Source: JAKAGZ01 sp964412105
GTDB taxonomy: Bacteria; Bacteroidota; Ignavibacteria; Ignavibacteriales; Ignavibacteriaceae
Direction of reading: 5' to 3'
Assembly (NCBI GenBank): GCA_964412105.1
Contig: CAYPNM010000015.1
Span: forward strand, 3,759 to 67,758
DNA length: 64,000 bases
In this document: piece by piece, positions 24,576 to 34,918 of the stretch
Layout: the number at the start of each line of letters is the position of its first letter
Position numbering within the stretch: position 1 is the stretch's first letter
The notes under the pieces: model-generated
Seen by the model: only the letters and a program-made list of their open reading frames with translations
The model's database searches: none
Told to the model about the DNA's origin: nothing
Made by a program: the position numbers and the translations under genes

Positions 24576-25871
24576 ATGAAAGTAATCTTAAAAAATGTAA
24601 ATATTCTGAACCCTGACCAGAAGCTTAACGAAAAAAATACAAATATTCTTTTAAGCGAAGGCAGGATAGTAAAGATTGGTGAATTAAATTCTGAAGATAC
24701 CAAAGGTGAAATAAAGGAATTCGATTTATCAGGGAAATATATCGTTCCTGGATTTTTTGATATGCATGTTCATCTCCGTGAACCGGGAAGAGAAGATGAA
24801 GAAACAGTAATTACTGGCTGTCAGAGTGCAGCCAGCGGTGGTTTTACCGGTTTGGCCTGTATGCCGAATACTGAGCCGGCAATTGATTCAGCTGAGGTAG
24901 TTTCATTAATAAAAAAGCAGGCTGCTAATCAACTGGTTGATGTCTTTGTGATTGCCGCCGCTACTCTCGGCAGAAAGGGTGAAGTTATTACTCCGATGGC
25001 TGAATTAAAAGAATCAGGTGTGGTCGGATTTTCGGATGACGGCGTTGCGATTAAAACTGCGGCGATACTTAGACGCGCTATGGAATATTCAGGAATGTAT
25101 AATCTCCCGATAATTGAACATTGTGAGGATGAAACTTTGGCAGGTGGGGCAATGAATGAAGGCGTAAATTCTACCAGGCTTGGTTTGCCGCCTGTTCCAT
25201 CGGTAGCGGAAGATTTGATAGTCAGCAGGGATATTCTTATGGCTGAATACACAGGTGGTAAAATCCATATAGCACATATAAGCACAAAAAAATCTGTTGA
25301 AATGGTTCGGCAGTCCAAAAAGAATGGAATAAAAGTTACTGCCGAAGTTACTCCGCATCATTTTTCTCTGACTGATGATTATATCAGAACTTACGATACT
25401 AATTACAAAATGAATCCCCCTTTAAGGACAAAAGATGATGTTGAAGAAATATTAAAAGGCTTAAAAGACGGTACGATTGATTGTATAGCCAGTGATCACG
25501 CCCCTCATTCCGCGGAAGAAAAGGAAGTGGAATTTGAATTTGCACCGAATGGTATAATTGGACTTGAAACGGAGATTGGGGTCGCTTTAACCGATCTTTA
25601 TCACAAAAAGGTCCTGACTCTCGAACAGTTAATCGAAAAAATGTCTATCAACCCCAGGAAAATATTGAACATCCCGGTTCCTAAAATTCAGGTTGGTGAA
25701 AATGCTAATTTCACTATTCTGGACCCTGATGAAGTATGGACGGTTGATCTCAATAAATTTAAGAGCAAATCACGGAATTCTCCTTTCAATAAAAGGCTGC
25801 TGACTGGCAGGGCTGTAGGGGTAATAAATAAGAATAATATGTATTTTGATGGCCAGTTTTTGGCTATTTAG
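24576..25871 (+). CDS. pyrC: Dihydroorotase
   Basis: 431 residues, a class I dihydroorotase of the amidohydrolase superfamily; it cyclises carbamoyl aspartate. The zinc ligands are in DMHVHLREPG near residue 60, IEHCEDETL near 180, IHIAHIST near 232 and ASDHAPHS near 304, the last holding the catalytic aspartate. The final gene of the operon; no hairpin terminator is obvious in the 124 bases that follow. Confidence 0.95.
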   Translation: MKVILKNVNILNPDQKLNEKNTNILLSEGRIVKIGELNSEDTKGEIKEFDLSGKYIVPGFFDMHVHLREPGREDEETVITGCQSAASGGFTGLACMPNTEPAIDSAEVVSLIKKQAANQLVDVFVIAAATLGRKGEVITPMAELKESGVVGFSDDGVAIKTAAILRRAMEYSGMYNLPIIEHCEDETLAGGAMNEGVNSTRLGLPPVPSVAEDLIVSRDILMAEYTGGKIHIAHISTKKSVEMVRQSKKNGIKVTAEVTPHHFSLTDDYIRTYDTNYKMNPPLRTKDDVEEILKGLKDGTIDCIASDHAPHSAEEKEVEFEFAPNGIIGLETEIGVALTDLYHKKVLTLEQLIEKMSINPRKILNIPVPKIQVGENANFTILDPDEVWTVDLNKFKSKSRNSPFNKRLLTGRAVGVINKNNMYFDGQFLAI

Positions 25872-25995
25872 TATACTTTATTTCATACATATCTTGTCTA
25901 TTAAACTCTACAATAAGCTATTATATCATTTGATTATTTGCTAAAATAAGTCATTCCGGGCGGCATTCATTTTGACTTACTCTTATTGAAAACTT

Positions 25996-26817
25996 ATGGT
26001 GATTAAAATGAAAACAAAAATACTATTATTAAGTCTTTTAACAGCTTTAACTTTTACTGCTTGTAGGGTTCATGTTAATGATGCTTATTATATGGATACA
26101 ACTCCTCCGGCCCCTCCAACCGGTATAGTAGCGATAAACGGCGATAACAGTGTTGACCTTTCCTGGTATCCGAACAGGGAATCGGATGTTGCTGGTTATA
26201 ATGTATATTATGCCTACTCTTATCAGGGTAAATATACTTTAATTGGTTCTACCGGCAAGACTTATTTCACCGATTACGGAGCGGTCAATGGTGATACTTA
26301 CTATTATGCTGTTACCGCTTATGATTTCAATGGTAATGAAAGTGATTTAAGCTATGATGTAGTTTATTCCACACCTCGCCCTGAAGGATTCAATCAATCA
26401 ATATTTGATTACAGGACTTATCCTGATCTTGGTGGATATTCATTCACAACTTATAGCACCGTACCGTATGATGATACAGAATCAGATTTCTTCTATGAGA
26501 ATTACAACGGAACATATTATCTGGATGTATGGGACGATAGCGATATTCAGGATATGGGATACACAAATAGTATTTATGATATACCTTATGCTCCGACTTC
26601 TGGTTGGTCACCGTCTAAAGATGCCTTCGCAATTGCCGGCCATACTTATGTTATATGGACATGGGATGACCACTATGCCAAGATTAGGGTTAAGTCAGTT
26701 ACATCAGAAGGAGTTACATTTGACTGGGCGTTCCAGTTGGTTGCCGGAAACAGGCAGTTGAAACAGACCAGCAAGCCAAAAGAGAGAGGAATACTGAAAA
26801 GTTCAATAACAAGATAA
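25996..26817 (+). CDS. Lipoprotein with a fibronectin type III domain
   Basis: 273 residues. The signal peptide ends TFTAC, a lipobox-like site with cysteine near residue 23. Residues 32-115 have the pattern of a fibronectin type III domain (PPAPPTGIVAINGDNSVDLS, then VAGYNVYYAYSYQGKY and TYYYAVTAYDFNGNES). The second half is tyrosine- and aspartate-rich and unrecognised. An ATG at 26008 is an equally good start. It has its own terminator and no close operon partner, so it is probably a single-gene unit for a surface protein. Confidence 0.8.
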   Translation: MVIKMKTKILLLSLLTALTFTACRVHVNDAYYMDTTPPAPPTGIVAINGDNSVDLSWYPNRESDVAGYNVYYAYSYQGKYTLIGSTGKTYFTDYGAVNGDTYYYAVTAYDFNGNESDLSYDVVYSTPRPEGFNQSIFDYRTYPDLGGYSFTTYSTVPYDDTESDFFYENYNGTYYLDVWDDSDIQDMGYTNSIYDIPYAPTSGWSPSKDAFAIAGHTYVIWTWDDHYAKIRVKSVTSEGVTFDWAFQLVAGNRQLKQTSKPKERGILKSSITR

Positions 26818-26837
26818 ATTGAACTGCCGGATACTTT

Positions 26838-26871
26838 AATGGGAGTAAATCTATATAGATTTACTCCCATT
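26838..26871. terminator. Strong hairpin after the fibronectin lipoprotein gene
   Basis: AATGGGAGTAAATCTA is followed by TA and then its exact reverse complement TAGATTTACTCCCATT, a perfect 16-bp stem ending in a T-rich stretch. It starts 20 bases after the stop and would end transcription from the left. Confidence 0.85.
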
Positions 26872-26904
26872 TATTAAGTAAATTTATATAAGTGATGATT
26901 TTCG

Positions 26905-27402
26905 ATGAAAAAAACATTAAGAAACATATTACCTATCACTTTTATCCTGTGCTTTTCTCTCTTTGCTCAAAATAAACCCCATAATTACAAAAACCCAAAG
27001 ACTAGTAATCAGAAACTGATTAATCTTGGTGAGCAGGATACAAACACCTCTGTCAGAGAAAATAAAGTAATCAATTCAATAAAAAAAATTGAAACTGCAA
27101 TTGCAAACAGAGATATAGAATCGTTATCTGACCACCTTGGATCGCAGACATATCTAAACCTCCCAAATGGGATAAGTGGTTATTATTCAGCTAACCAGGC
27201 TTATTTTGTACTGGATGACTTTTTAAAAACTTATAGGATAACTTCATTCAGCTTTGATGAAATTAATACTAATTCGAATACTCCTTTTGCTACAGGAAAT
27301 TATGAATATGATTTGAAAGGTAATCGAAATTCAGCCAGAATCTATCTGCAATTGCGAAACACAGGCAAAGGATGGAAAATAAATCAAATCACTATAAATT
27401 GA
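26905..27402 (+). CDS. DUF4783-like exported protein
   Basis: 165 residues with a signal peptide (LPITFILCFSLFAQ, cleavage near residue 22). The mature part fits a small SnoaL/NTF2-like fold: a helix (VINSIKKIETAIANRDIESL), then LSDHLGSQTYLNLPNGISGYYS and strands ending GKGWKINQITIN. This resembles DUF4783 proteins of Bacteroidota, of unknown role. Only four bases separate it from the histidine kinase gene, so it may work with the sensor in the periplasm. Confidence 0.7.
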   Translation: MKKTLRNILPITFILCFSLFAQNKPHNYKNPKTSNQKLINLGEQDTNTSVRENKVINSIKKIETAIANRDIESLSDHLGSQTYLNLPNGISGYYSANQAYFVLDDFLKTYRITSFSFDEINTNSNTPFATGNYEYDLKGNRNSARIYLQLRNTGKGWKINQITIN

Positions 27403-27406
27403 TTGA

Positions 27407-30400
27407 ATGAATACGAGTTTTCTTAAGAGATTTGAGGACGATAGAAAATATTTTACTATCGTCCTTTTTATTTTAGCCCTGATCTTTTTAACGGGGATCT
27501 TTGCTCCCGTTTTAGTCCAAAATACCAGTGATAAATGGTCCGGCAAACTTGATGATAAAATCGTTGATATCCAGACATCGGTAAATTCAATATTCTCAGC
27601 AAAGGAATCCACACTTATTTCAGTTAAAAATGCACTTGCAAATAAAATCAGGTCGGCATTAAGTCAATCAAATTCAACTTACGGAACCTTAATAAAACTT
27701 ATAAACGGTCCGCCTTATGAAAATTATTCAATAGAGGTGCTGGCGCCCAACGGTAGAATGATTGGCTGGAATGATAAAATTGCGGTAAAAACGGTTGATA
27801 TTTTGCCCTTGTCGTTCCCTGCGGGACAGGTACATTTTTATCGTTCCGATCTTGTGACCTATCTGACCGTTACGGATACTTTACTTATTGATAATGATCA
27901 GTTCTATTTTACTGTCAGCACAGCTATTGAAAAAAATTATGAACTTCAGAACAATTACTATAAAGAAATAAATTTTACGAAGGAACTCTCAGATAAATTC
28001 TCTACGCAATTTTCGATAGAATACTCTCCTTTCGGGTCGCTGTCTCGGGATGGCAGAAAGTATTCTTTTGATCTGCTCAATAATAAAAACAATAAAATTG
28101 CAACAATCACTTTTCTAAAGCCTACACTCGAGACTGCACTGAATTCAATCAAAACCCTTGCTGCGCAAGTACAATCAGGATTGGTTTTCTTATGTATAAT
28201 TTTTCTTGGAATAGGATTTAAGAGAGAATATAAATCTATAAAATCCAGGCTCCTGAGGTTTTTTATATTTGTTTTTTATTGTGCAATATTCAGAGCTGCT
28301 ATATATCTTTTGAATTTTCCGGGCAGCCTTATAAACAGTTCAATAACTGATCCGGCTTATTTTTCATCGACTTTTGGTGGTGGAATAGTTAGATCGCCCG
28401 TAGAATTTTTTATCACAGCAGTTTTTTTACTGTTAATAGCAATTAAGGCATATTCGTTTTCGCTGGACTATTTCAAATCAGAGTCTGCTAACGACAGATT
28501 AAAGTATGTAAAGCCGCTTCTGGTCCTGCCCCTGATATTTCTGTTTTTTATCACGTTCAGATCATTGAATGCTTCTATCAGAAGTATAATTTTTGACTCT
28601 ACTCTAAGGTATTTTAAAGAACCGAATCTGATACCTAGTTTCCCATCACTGGTGATGAGCTTAAATACCTTGTTGTTTAGCCTTTCTGTTGTGCTGATGT
28701 TGATAGTGTTCATTGTATTGATGGTAGAATTCCTTGGAATAAAAAATTCCAAACGGGCAGGGTTTTATTTTGTTATTCTGTTTGTAGTAATTGAAGCATT
28801 GGGGATTGGATATATTTTTATTCAAAATACACCGCTTATCACTCCGGTATTTAGCATTATAATTGTCGCGCTTATCTTCTTTGTAAGTTATATAGTCTGT
28901 CTAGTTGAAATTAGTATCCCTGCTTATAATTATGTTTTTGCTACCCTGATTGCTTCAGTGATATCAATAACTCTTTTAAACTACTTTAACCTTGAGCTTG
29001 AGAGAGAATCTCTCAAAACAACTGCTTTTGAAGTAAACAGGTCAAATGAGAACTTGTTGCAGTTCTTTTTAAATGAGACACTTTCAAATGCTGAGAAAGA
29101 CAATCAATTAAAAAGATCCTTTTCATTATTGAGCACTAATTATTATGCGGAAGCGTTTATATTATGGAGTAACAGTCCGTTACAAAAGGAATCCCTCAAT
29201 TCGTCCATAGTGATATTTGATAAAGACTTTAATGCAGTGGGCCATTTCTCGGTAGGTGTGGAAGATGATATTAAGTATTTGCAAAAATTAAAAGACAGTG
29301 CCTCTGATACTTTACAAATTTCCAGAGTTCAACCTGATAGCGGGAAGACTCTCTATATTGGCCTTGCTCCGATTAAGGAAAGGGGAATAATTATAGGGTA
29401 TGTTTCAGCAGCTATTAATGAGAACATCCTAAATATTTGGGACAATAATATTCCTGAGTTCCTTCGATCCAATAAAAATATAATTAATTCCGTAATTGAT
29501 CCCCAGCAGTTGATGATTTATGAGTTCTCTGATAATAATTTGACAAAGGTTTACGGGGACATTTATCCCTCACTTGATCAGATTAGGCCTATAATAAATG
29601 CCAAATTCTCATCTGACAACGAAGCATGGCTTAATCTGTTATTAAATAATGAGAACTATTTAACATATGCTTACAAAACTCAGGTGGATGGACAGACCAA
29701 ATTAACAGCAGTCTCTGTTCTGGAAAAAGACATTTCCTGGAATCTGTATAATTTTTTCAAAATTTTCATTGTTCACAGCATATTTATAATCCTGCTGTTT
29801 ATCATAATTTTTATTCTACAGCTAAAAAATTTCAAATACAGCTTCAGGACTCAATTGCTGATCGCATTTCTTGTTATTTCCATAATACCGGTTATTATTC
29901 TGGCTGTTTACAACAGACAGATAATAAAGGAAAAAACACAGGAGGCTATTTTAAAGGAACTAAACGTAAGATCCGATTTTGTTGAAAATCATATTCGGGT
30001 TCAAATCAAAAATGATAACGGGAAAGAAATAGATGATATCTTTAAACACGCCGGCAATGAGCTGGGGATATCGTTTTCCATTTACGAAGGGACTACCCAG
30101 ATTTTTAATTCGAAGGATCAGTATTATAAAGCCGGCTTATTCAGTGAAAAGCTCGATCCGGAAGCCTACTACCAGATGGATTACCTTAATTACAGAGTAT
30201 TTCTGGATAAGGAAAATCTGGACAATTATCCTTATAACATAATTTATAAAAAAACAGATATTAACGGGAGGAATTTTATTATTAGTGTAAATGATGCATT
30301 CAATAAAATACAATTATCATATTCAGTCGTCGATGTGGATGTCTTCCTTTTTGGTATCTATTCATTTGCAACTATCCTTATAATTATCTTAAGCACTTTT

Positions 30401-31258
30401 CTGGCAAACAGAATTTCCCTTCCGATAAGAAGGCTGACCAAGGCAACAGAATCTATAGCGCATGGTGATTTTAATGTCGAGATAAACAACAATCAAAAAG
30501 GAGAGATTAAAGATCTGCTTGATGGATTTAATTTAATGACAAGAGAGTTACAAAAGAATCAGATCGAACTGGCTGAACTGGAAAGAGAGAATGCCTGGAA
30601 GGAAATGGCCAAACAAGTAGCGCACGAAATCAAAAATCCATTGACGCCTATGAAGCTGGCTGTTCAGCAGCTTGTTATATCGTATAAAGAAAAGAATAAA
30701 GATTTCGATAAAATGTTCAAAAAACTATCAACTACACTTCTGAACCAGATAGAAAATTTAAGTCAGATTGCAACTGAGTTTTCTCGCTTCGCAAGAATGC
30801 CTAATTACAAAATGGAAGAAGTAGATCTTGTACCGGTAGTAAATGATACTGTAAACCTTTTTGTCGATGAAAATGTTGAAATAAACGTAAATACAAAATT
30901 AAATTACGCTAATGTCGAATCTGATAAAGTTCAGTTGCGGCGGTTAATTATAAATTTTATAAGAAATGCTATTCAGGCAAAATCATCAAAGATTGATATA
31001 TCACTTGAGCAGTCTGATAAAAATATTAAAATCCTTATTTCAGACAATGGAACAGGTATACCGGAAAATTATCAGAGTAAAATATTTGAATCCAATTTTA
31101 CTACTAAAGAAAAAGGTATGGGGCTGGGCTTGAAGTTAGCTAAAAGATTTATTGAGAGCTCAAAAGGTTCCATAGAGCTTATTGGATCTTCTGAGCTGGG
31201 TACTAAGTTTTTAATAACTATTCCGTTGTTATCATTTGGTACAGGGAAAAAGAGCTGA
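27407..31258 (+). CDS. Giant NtrY-like membrane sensor histidine kinase
   Basis: 1283 residues. A first membrane segment (about 18-40) and an extracytoplasmic domain of about 200 residues are followed by a block of some eight membrane segments (about 250-530), a second extracytoplasmic domain (530-785), two more segments, a third loop and a last segment near 985-1010. Then come HAMP, the phosphoacceptor motif AHEIKNPLTPMKL with His1073, the N-box NFIRNAIQAKSSK, and DNGTGIPE with GMGLGLKLAKR. The H-box is of NtrY type. No response regulator is adjacent. The stop overlaps the helicase start (TGATG). Confidence 0.88.
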   Translation: MNTSFLKRFEDDRKYFTIVLFILALIFLTGIFAPVLVQNTSDKWSGKLDDKIVDIQTSVNSIFSAKESTLISVKNALANKIRSALSQSNSTYGTLIKLINGPPYENYSIEVLAPNGRMIGWNDKIAVKTVDILPLSFPAGQVHFYRSDLVTYLTVTDTLLIDNDQFYFTVSTAIEKNYELQNNYYKEINFTKELSDKFSTQFSIEYSPFGSLSRDGRKYSFDLLNNKNNKIATITFLKPTLETALNSIKTLAAQVQSGLVFLCIIFLGIGFKREYKSIKSRLLRFFIFVFYCAIFRAAIYLLNFPGSLINSSITDPAYFSSTFGGGIVRSPVEFFITAVFLLLIAIKAYSFSLDYFKSESANDRLKYVKPLLVLPLIFLFFITFRSLNASIRSIIFDSTLRYFKEPNLIPSFPSLVMSLNTLLFSLSVVLMLIVFIVLMVEFLGIKNSKRAGFYFVILFVVIEALGIGYIFIQNTPLITPVFSIIIVALIFFVSYIVCLVEISIPAYNYVFATLIASVISITLLNYFNLELERESLKTTAFEVNRSNENLLQFFLNETLSNAEKDNQLKRSFSLLSTNYYAEAFILWSNSPLQKESLNSSIVIFDKDFNAVGHFSVGVEDDIKYLQKLKDSASDTLQISRVQPDSGKTLYIGLAPIKERGIIIGYVSAAINENILNIWDNNIPEFLRSNKNIINSVIDPQQLMIYEFSDNNLTKVYGDIYPSLDQIRPIINAKFSSDNEAWLNLLLNNENYLTYAYKTQVDGQTKLTAVSVLEKDISWNLYNFFKIFIVHSIFIILLFIIIFILQLKNFKYSFRTQLLIAFLVISIIPVIILAVYNRQIIKEKTQEAILKELNVRSDFVENHIRVQIKNDNGKEIDDIFKHAGNELGISFSIYEGTTQIFNSKDQYYKAGLFSEKLDPEAYYQMDYLNYRVFLDKENLDNYPYNIIYKKTDINGRNFIISVNDAFNKIQLSYSVVDVDVFLFGIYSFATILIIILSTFLANRISLPIRRLTKATESIAHGDFNVEINNNQKGEIKDLLDGFNLMTRELQKNQIELAELERENAWKEMAKQVAHEIKNPLTPMKLAVQQLVISYKEKNKDFDKMFKKLSTTLLNQIENLSQIATEFSRFARMPNYKMEEVDLVPVVNDTVNLFVDENVEINVNTKLNYANVESDKVQLRRLIINFIRNAIQAKSSKIDISLEQSDKNIKILISDNGTGIPENYQSKIFESNFTTKEKGMGLGLKLAKRFIESSKGSIELIGSSELGTKFLITIPLLSFGTGKKS

Positions 31259-34200
31259 TGACTATTCTTACCGAACACCAGAAATCGGCTCTTAATTTTG
31301 ACCGGCATATTTCATTGACGGCAAATGCCGGTTCCGGTAAGACTTTCGTTTTGTCTAAAAGATACCTTGAGATTGCCCTTTCGCAAAAGTATCCTAACTT
31401 GAGAAACATTGCTGCAATAAGCTTTACTGATAAAGCCGCTGGCGAATTGTATAAAAAAATTGCCGGCGAGATTGAGGATAGACTCAAAATCGAAAAAGAT
31501 TCAGGCATTAAAAGGAAATTAACAACAATCAGGAGACAGCTGGTTTCAGCAAATATTTCAACTATCCATTCATTTTGTATAGATATTTTGAGAGAATTTC
31601 CTGTCGAGGCAGGACTGGACGCTAATTTTTCGCCTATTGATGAACAACTATCCGATGAGCTGATTGAATTGTCTGTTGATGAGTTAATAAAATATGCATT
31701 TAGGGATAAAACCGATGAAGAAAGGATCAAGTATCTAATAAGAATTCTGGGATCAAAATCTATTTTTACAAGAGAGCTGATTTTCCTGATTAAAAAAAGG
31801 AAAAATGTATTTTCATTAGCTGATAATATATACGATAAAGATGCAAATGAAATTGCCGCATATTTTGAAGACCAATTTCTGCATTCAATTGATGAATTAT
31901 TTTCAAACAGAATTCCCCATATAACTAAAACAATAGATCAAATTAATCTAGAAGTATTAAGCAAAAAAGCTGATAACAACCTGGCTGCTGACATATCTGC
32001 ATTAATTAAAGGAATTGATGAAGAAAGAGACTTAATCGGAATAATAAATCTTTTGAATAAAATAGCCGGATTAGTTTTAACTAAGAACGGCACAATAAAG
32101 AAAAGAGGTTATTTAAATGGGAATCAACAGGAAACATTTTCATCGGAAATCATAGAAATAGAAGGTTTCTTTTCTGATCTAAAGAATATAGAAGTTCCTG
32201 AAAACCGTGAAGAGGTCAATTTAGAACTTGCACACATGGGCAAAACTTTAATCTATTTTTTTAATAAAGCCGTTGAAATTTATGATGGCAAAAAGAAAGA
32301 AAATGCCTATTTGGATTATGAAGACATACTTTTGTTTGTCCAAAGAATACTGGAAAATCCTTTGGTTTGCGATGCCATTTCGAAAAAATATCATTATATA
32401 ATGATTGATGAATATCAGGATACTAATGAGATTCAGTATAATATTTTTCTCCCCATCCTTGATTACCTGAAGAAAGGAAATCTCTTTGTAGTTGGAGATG
32501 AGAAACAAAGCATATATATGTTTCGTGATGCTGAACTTGAAGTGTTTAATCGAACAAAAGATGATATTGATAAAACTATTGGCAAAAATAAATTATTAAC
32601 ACTTCCTGAAAGCTTTAGAATGGCGCCTGCAATTTCTCTGTTTACCAACAAATTATTCGCTAAGTTATTTGCAAACCCTGATGCGATGTTCAATGAAGTT
32701 TCATATACTGAGCTGATTTCGGCCAGCAATACTAAAACAAACGGATCAATTGAAATATTGCTGGCCGATAAAAACGAGGAAGAAGAAGATGGGATGGATA
32801 ATGAAGAAGGGGAGAATGAGGAGGATGAGCTTATTGGAAACCGGATTCTAAAACTTGTCAGTGAAGAACAGGCGAAATTCAGTGATATTGCAATTTTATG
32901 CAGACGTAGAAAGGAGTTTAAGGAGCTTGAAAATACTTTTGTAAAATATAAGATTCCGTTTGTTGTAGTCGGGGGTAAAGGATTTTATCAGCGGCAATCA
33001 GTTTACGATATTTACAATTACTTTTCCTTTCTGCTCGATTATGATAATGATACCGCACTGGTAGGTACCCTGCGTTCACCTTTTTTTAATTTATCGGATT
33101 CGGTTATATATGAGATTTCACTGGAAAAGGGTGATAATTTCTGGAGTAAGTTCCGTAATTATAGTATTCGCAAAAAGGGTGTTGAAAAATATGTAAAAAC
33201 TCTGGCAGAGAATATTAAGCTCTCAACAAGCTACGATTTAACTTCACTACTAAGGAAAATTCTGGATGAATCTCCGTTCATTGCAGTAATTGCTTCACGA
33301 TCAAACAGCGCGCAGGAACTGGCAAATATTCGAAAACTCATAAGCTTAACAATTCATTTTAATTCTATGGGCTTCAAAAACCTGTATGATTATGTCTCAT
33401 CATTGAAGGAGTCAATTAATCAACTTGAAGATGAAGCACAGGCAGTGGTAACTAATGAAGGTAATTCCGTTAAAATAATGACCTATCATCAGGCGAAAGG
33501 TTTGGAATTCAAAGTAGTGTTTCTTCATAAATCAGATGAACCTTTGAAAAAAGAGAGTGTCAAATCGAAAAGCATAAGTATAGATAAAAAGTTTGGCCTG
33601 CTGACTAAAGTTCCAGTTAATGATAATCTTTCATCAGAGTATCAAAAAGCTCCGGTTGTGGGAATTTATGATTTAATTGAAGCCAGGAAGAATCTGGCTG
33701 AATTTAAAAGACTCTTTTACGTCGGCGTTACCAGAGCAATTGAGTATTTATTCATTTGCGGTACAGGAAAGAAGGAGTATAATTATGATAATAATTCAAT
33801 ACTGGGAATGTTAAGCTCGGGACTCGGAATTGATTACAATTCTGGTGAATTTCAAATAAGCTCGAAACTAAAATTTGCAAAAGCTGAAGGGATCAAATTC
33901 ACTACGAATGAAAAGGAAATAAGCACTACAATTAAAATTATAAAAAACATAGATAAAGTGTTTTCGGTAAATTCAGATGAGACGACTATTCCCTTGAATA
34001 TAAAGTTTAATGCTCAGGTTATTAAAGATCAACCGGAAGGTGAATTCATCTCCGCTACTAAAGTAGCTGTCTATAAGCAATGCCCGTTGAAGTACCAATT
34101 GACCTATGAGTATGGATTTACAAAACTATTTAACAGTTACAAAACCTGGTTTACAGAGAAATCTTCACTAAATAAACGCTACAATAAATTTGAGTTTAAC

Positions 34201-34902
34201 GATGCTGAATCAGCAATTGATAAAGAAATAACCACTGATGAAAAAAAGGAGAAGAATAATTTCTCGGATGTAAAAGGAAGGATAATTCATAAGCTTTTAC
34301 AAAAAGAAATAAATAAAAGCGAGTGTGAAGCATTTATAATTGAAAGTCTGAAAAATGAGCTTGATGTTTTTGATTATACTGAGAAACTTTTATCTGAATT
34401 AAAAAGCGATATTTTAAGTGATGTACTTATATTTCTGGATTCGTCATTTTATAAAGATTTAGAATTATATAAGAACTTCAAGAATGAATTTGAGATCTAT
34501 ATAAAGGAAAATGACTATTTCCTTTATGGTATCATTGATAAATTGGTTATGGAAGAAGATAAATTCATTATTATTGATTACAAGACAGACGATATAACTG
34601 AACAGGAAATTAGAGAAAGAGCGGAAGCCTACTTACCGCAATTGGAATTTTATTCATATATTGTAAAGCGAATTTTTGATAAAAAGGGCGAAATTGAGCT
34701 TAAAATAGCGTTTATTAAGCATCCGGATATGGTTTTCAGCAAAACCGCCGCCATTACGGATTTCGAAAAAATCAGAAAAGAAATTAAAGAGATGGTAATT
34801 AACATCAGAGAAGGAAACTTTTCCAAAAACCTGGATCATTGCAGTAAGTGTCTTTACGCAATAAGACAGGAAAAATGTATAATTGGTAATTTAAATTCTT
34901 AA
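31258..34902 (+). CDS. AddA/RecB-like UvrD helicase with Fe-S nuclease domain
   Basis: 1214 residues. Superfamily 1A helicase motifs are intact: Walker A ANAGSGKTF near residue 24, MIDEYQDTNEIQ, VVGDEKQSIYMFR, YHQAKGLEFKVVFL and RLFYVGVTRA. The C-terminal part is a PD-(D/E)XK nuclease with IIDYKTD (Asp1107, Lys1109). Cys942, Cys1195, Cys1198 and Cys1207 bracket it as in the Fe-S cluster nucleases of AddB and related enzymes. A role in double-strand break resection is expected. No addB-like partner is adjacent. It lies in an operon between the kinase and a PNPOx gene. Confidence 0.88.
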   Translation: MTILTEHQKSALNFDRHISLTANAGSGKTFVLSKRYLEIALSQKYPNLRNIAAISFTDKAAGELYKKIAGEIEDRLKIEKDSGIKRKLTTIRRQLVSANISTIHSFCIDILREFPVEAGLDANFSPIDEQLSDELIELSVDELIKYAFRDKTDEERIKYLIRILGSKSIFTRELIFLIKKRKNVFSLADNIYDKDANEIAAYFEDQFLHSIDELFSNRIPHITKTIDQINLEVLSKKADNNLAADISALIKGIDEERDLIGIINLLNKIAGLVLTKNGTIKKRGYLNGNQQETFSSEIIEIEGFFSDLKNIEVPENREEVNLELAHMGKTLIYFFNKAVEIYDGKKKENAYLDYEDILLFVQRILENPLVCDAISKKYHYIMIDEYQDTNEIQYNIFLPILDYLKKGNLFVVGDEKQSIYMFRDAELEVFNRTKDDIDKTIGKNKLLTLPESFRMAPAISLFTNKLFAKLFANPDAMFNEVSYTELISASNTKTNGSIEILLADKNEEEEDGMDNEEGENEEDELIGNRILKLVSEEQAKFSDIAILCRRRKEFKELENTFVKYKIPFVVVGGKGFYQRQSVYDIYNYFSFLLDYDNDTALVGTLRSPFFNLSDSVIYEISLEKGDNFWSKFRNYSIRKKGVEKYVKTLAENIKLSTSYDLTSLLRKILDESPFIAVIASRSNSAQELANIRKLISLTIHFNSMGFKNLYDYVSSLKESINQLEDEAQAVVTNEGNSVKIMTYHQAKGLEFKVVFLHKSDEPLKKESVKSKSISIDKKFGLLTKVPVNDNLSSEYQKAPVVGIYDLIEARKNLAEFKRLFYVGVTRAIEYLFICGTGKKEYNYDNNSILGMLSSGLGIDYNSGEFQISSKLKFAKAEGIKFTTNEKEISTTIKIIKNIDKVFSVNSDETTIPLNIKFNAQVIKDQPEGEFISATKVAVYKQCPLKYQLTYEYGFTKLFNSYKTWFTEKSSLNKRYNKFEFNDAESAIDKEITTDEKKEKNNFSDVKGRIIHKLLQKEINKSECEAFIIESLKNELDVFDYTEKLLSELKSDILSDVLIFLDSSFYKDLELYKNFKNEFEIYIKENDYFLYGIIDKLVMEEDKFIIIDYKTDDITEQEIRERAEAYLPQLEFYSYIVKRIFDKKGEIELKIAFIKHPDMVFSKTAAITDFEKIRKEIKEMVINIREGNFSKNLDHCSKCLYAIRQEKCIIGNLNS

Positions 34903-34918
34903 TTAAGTCAGGGAAGAA

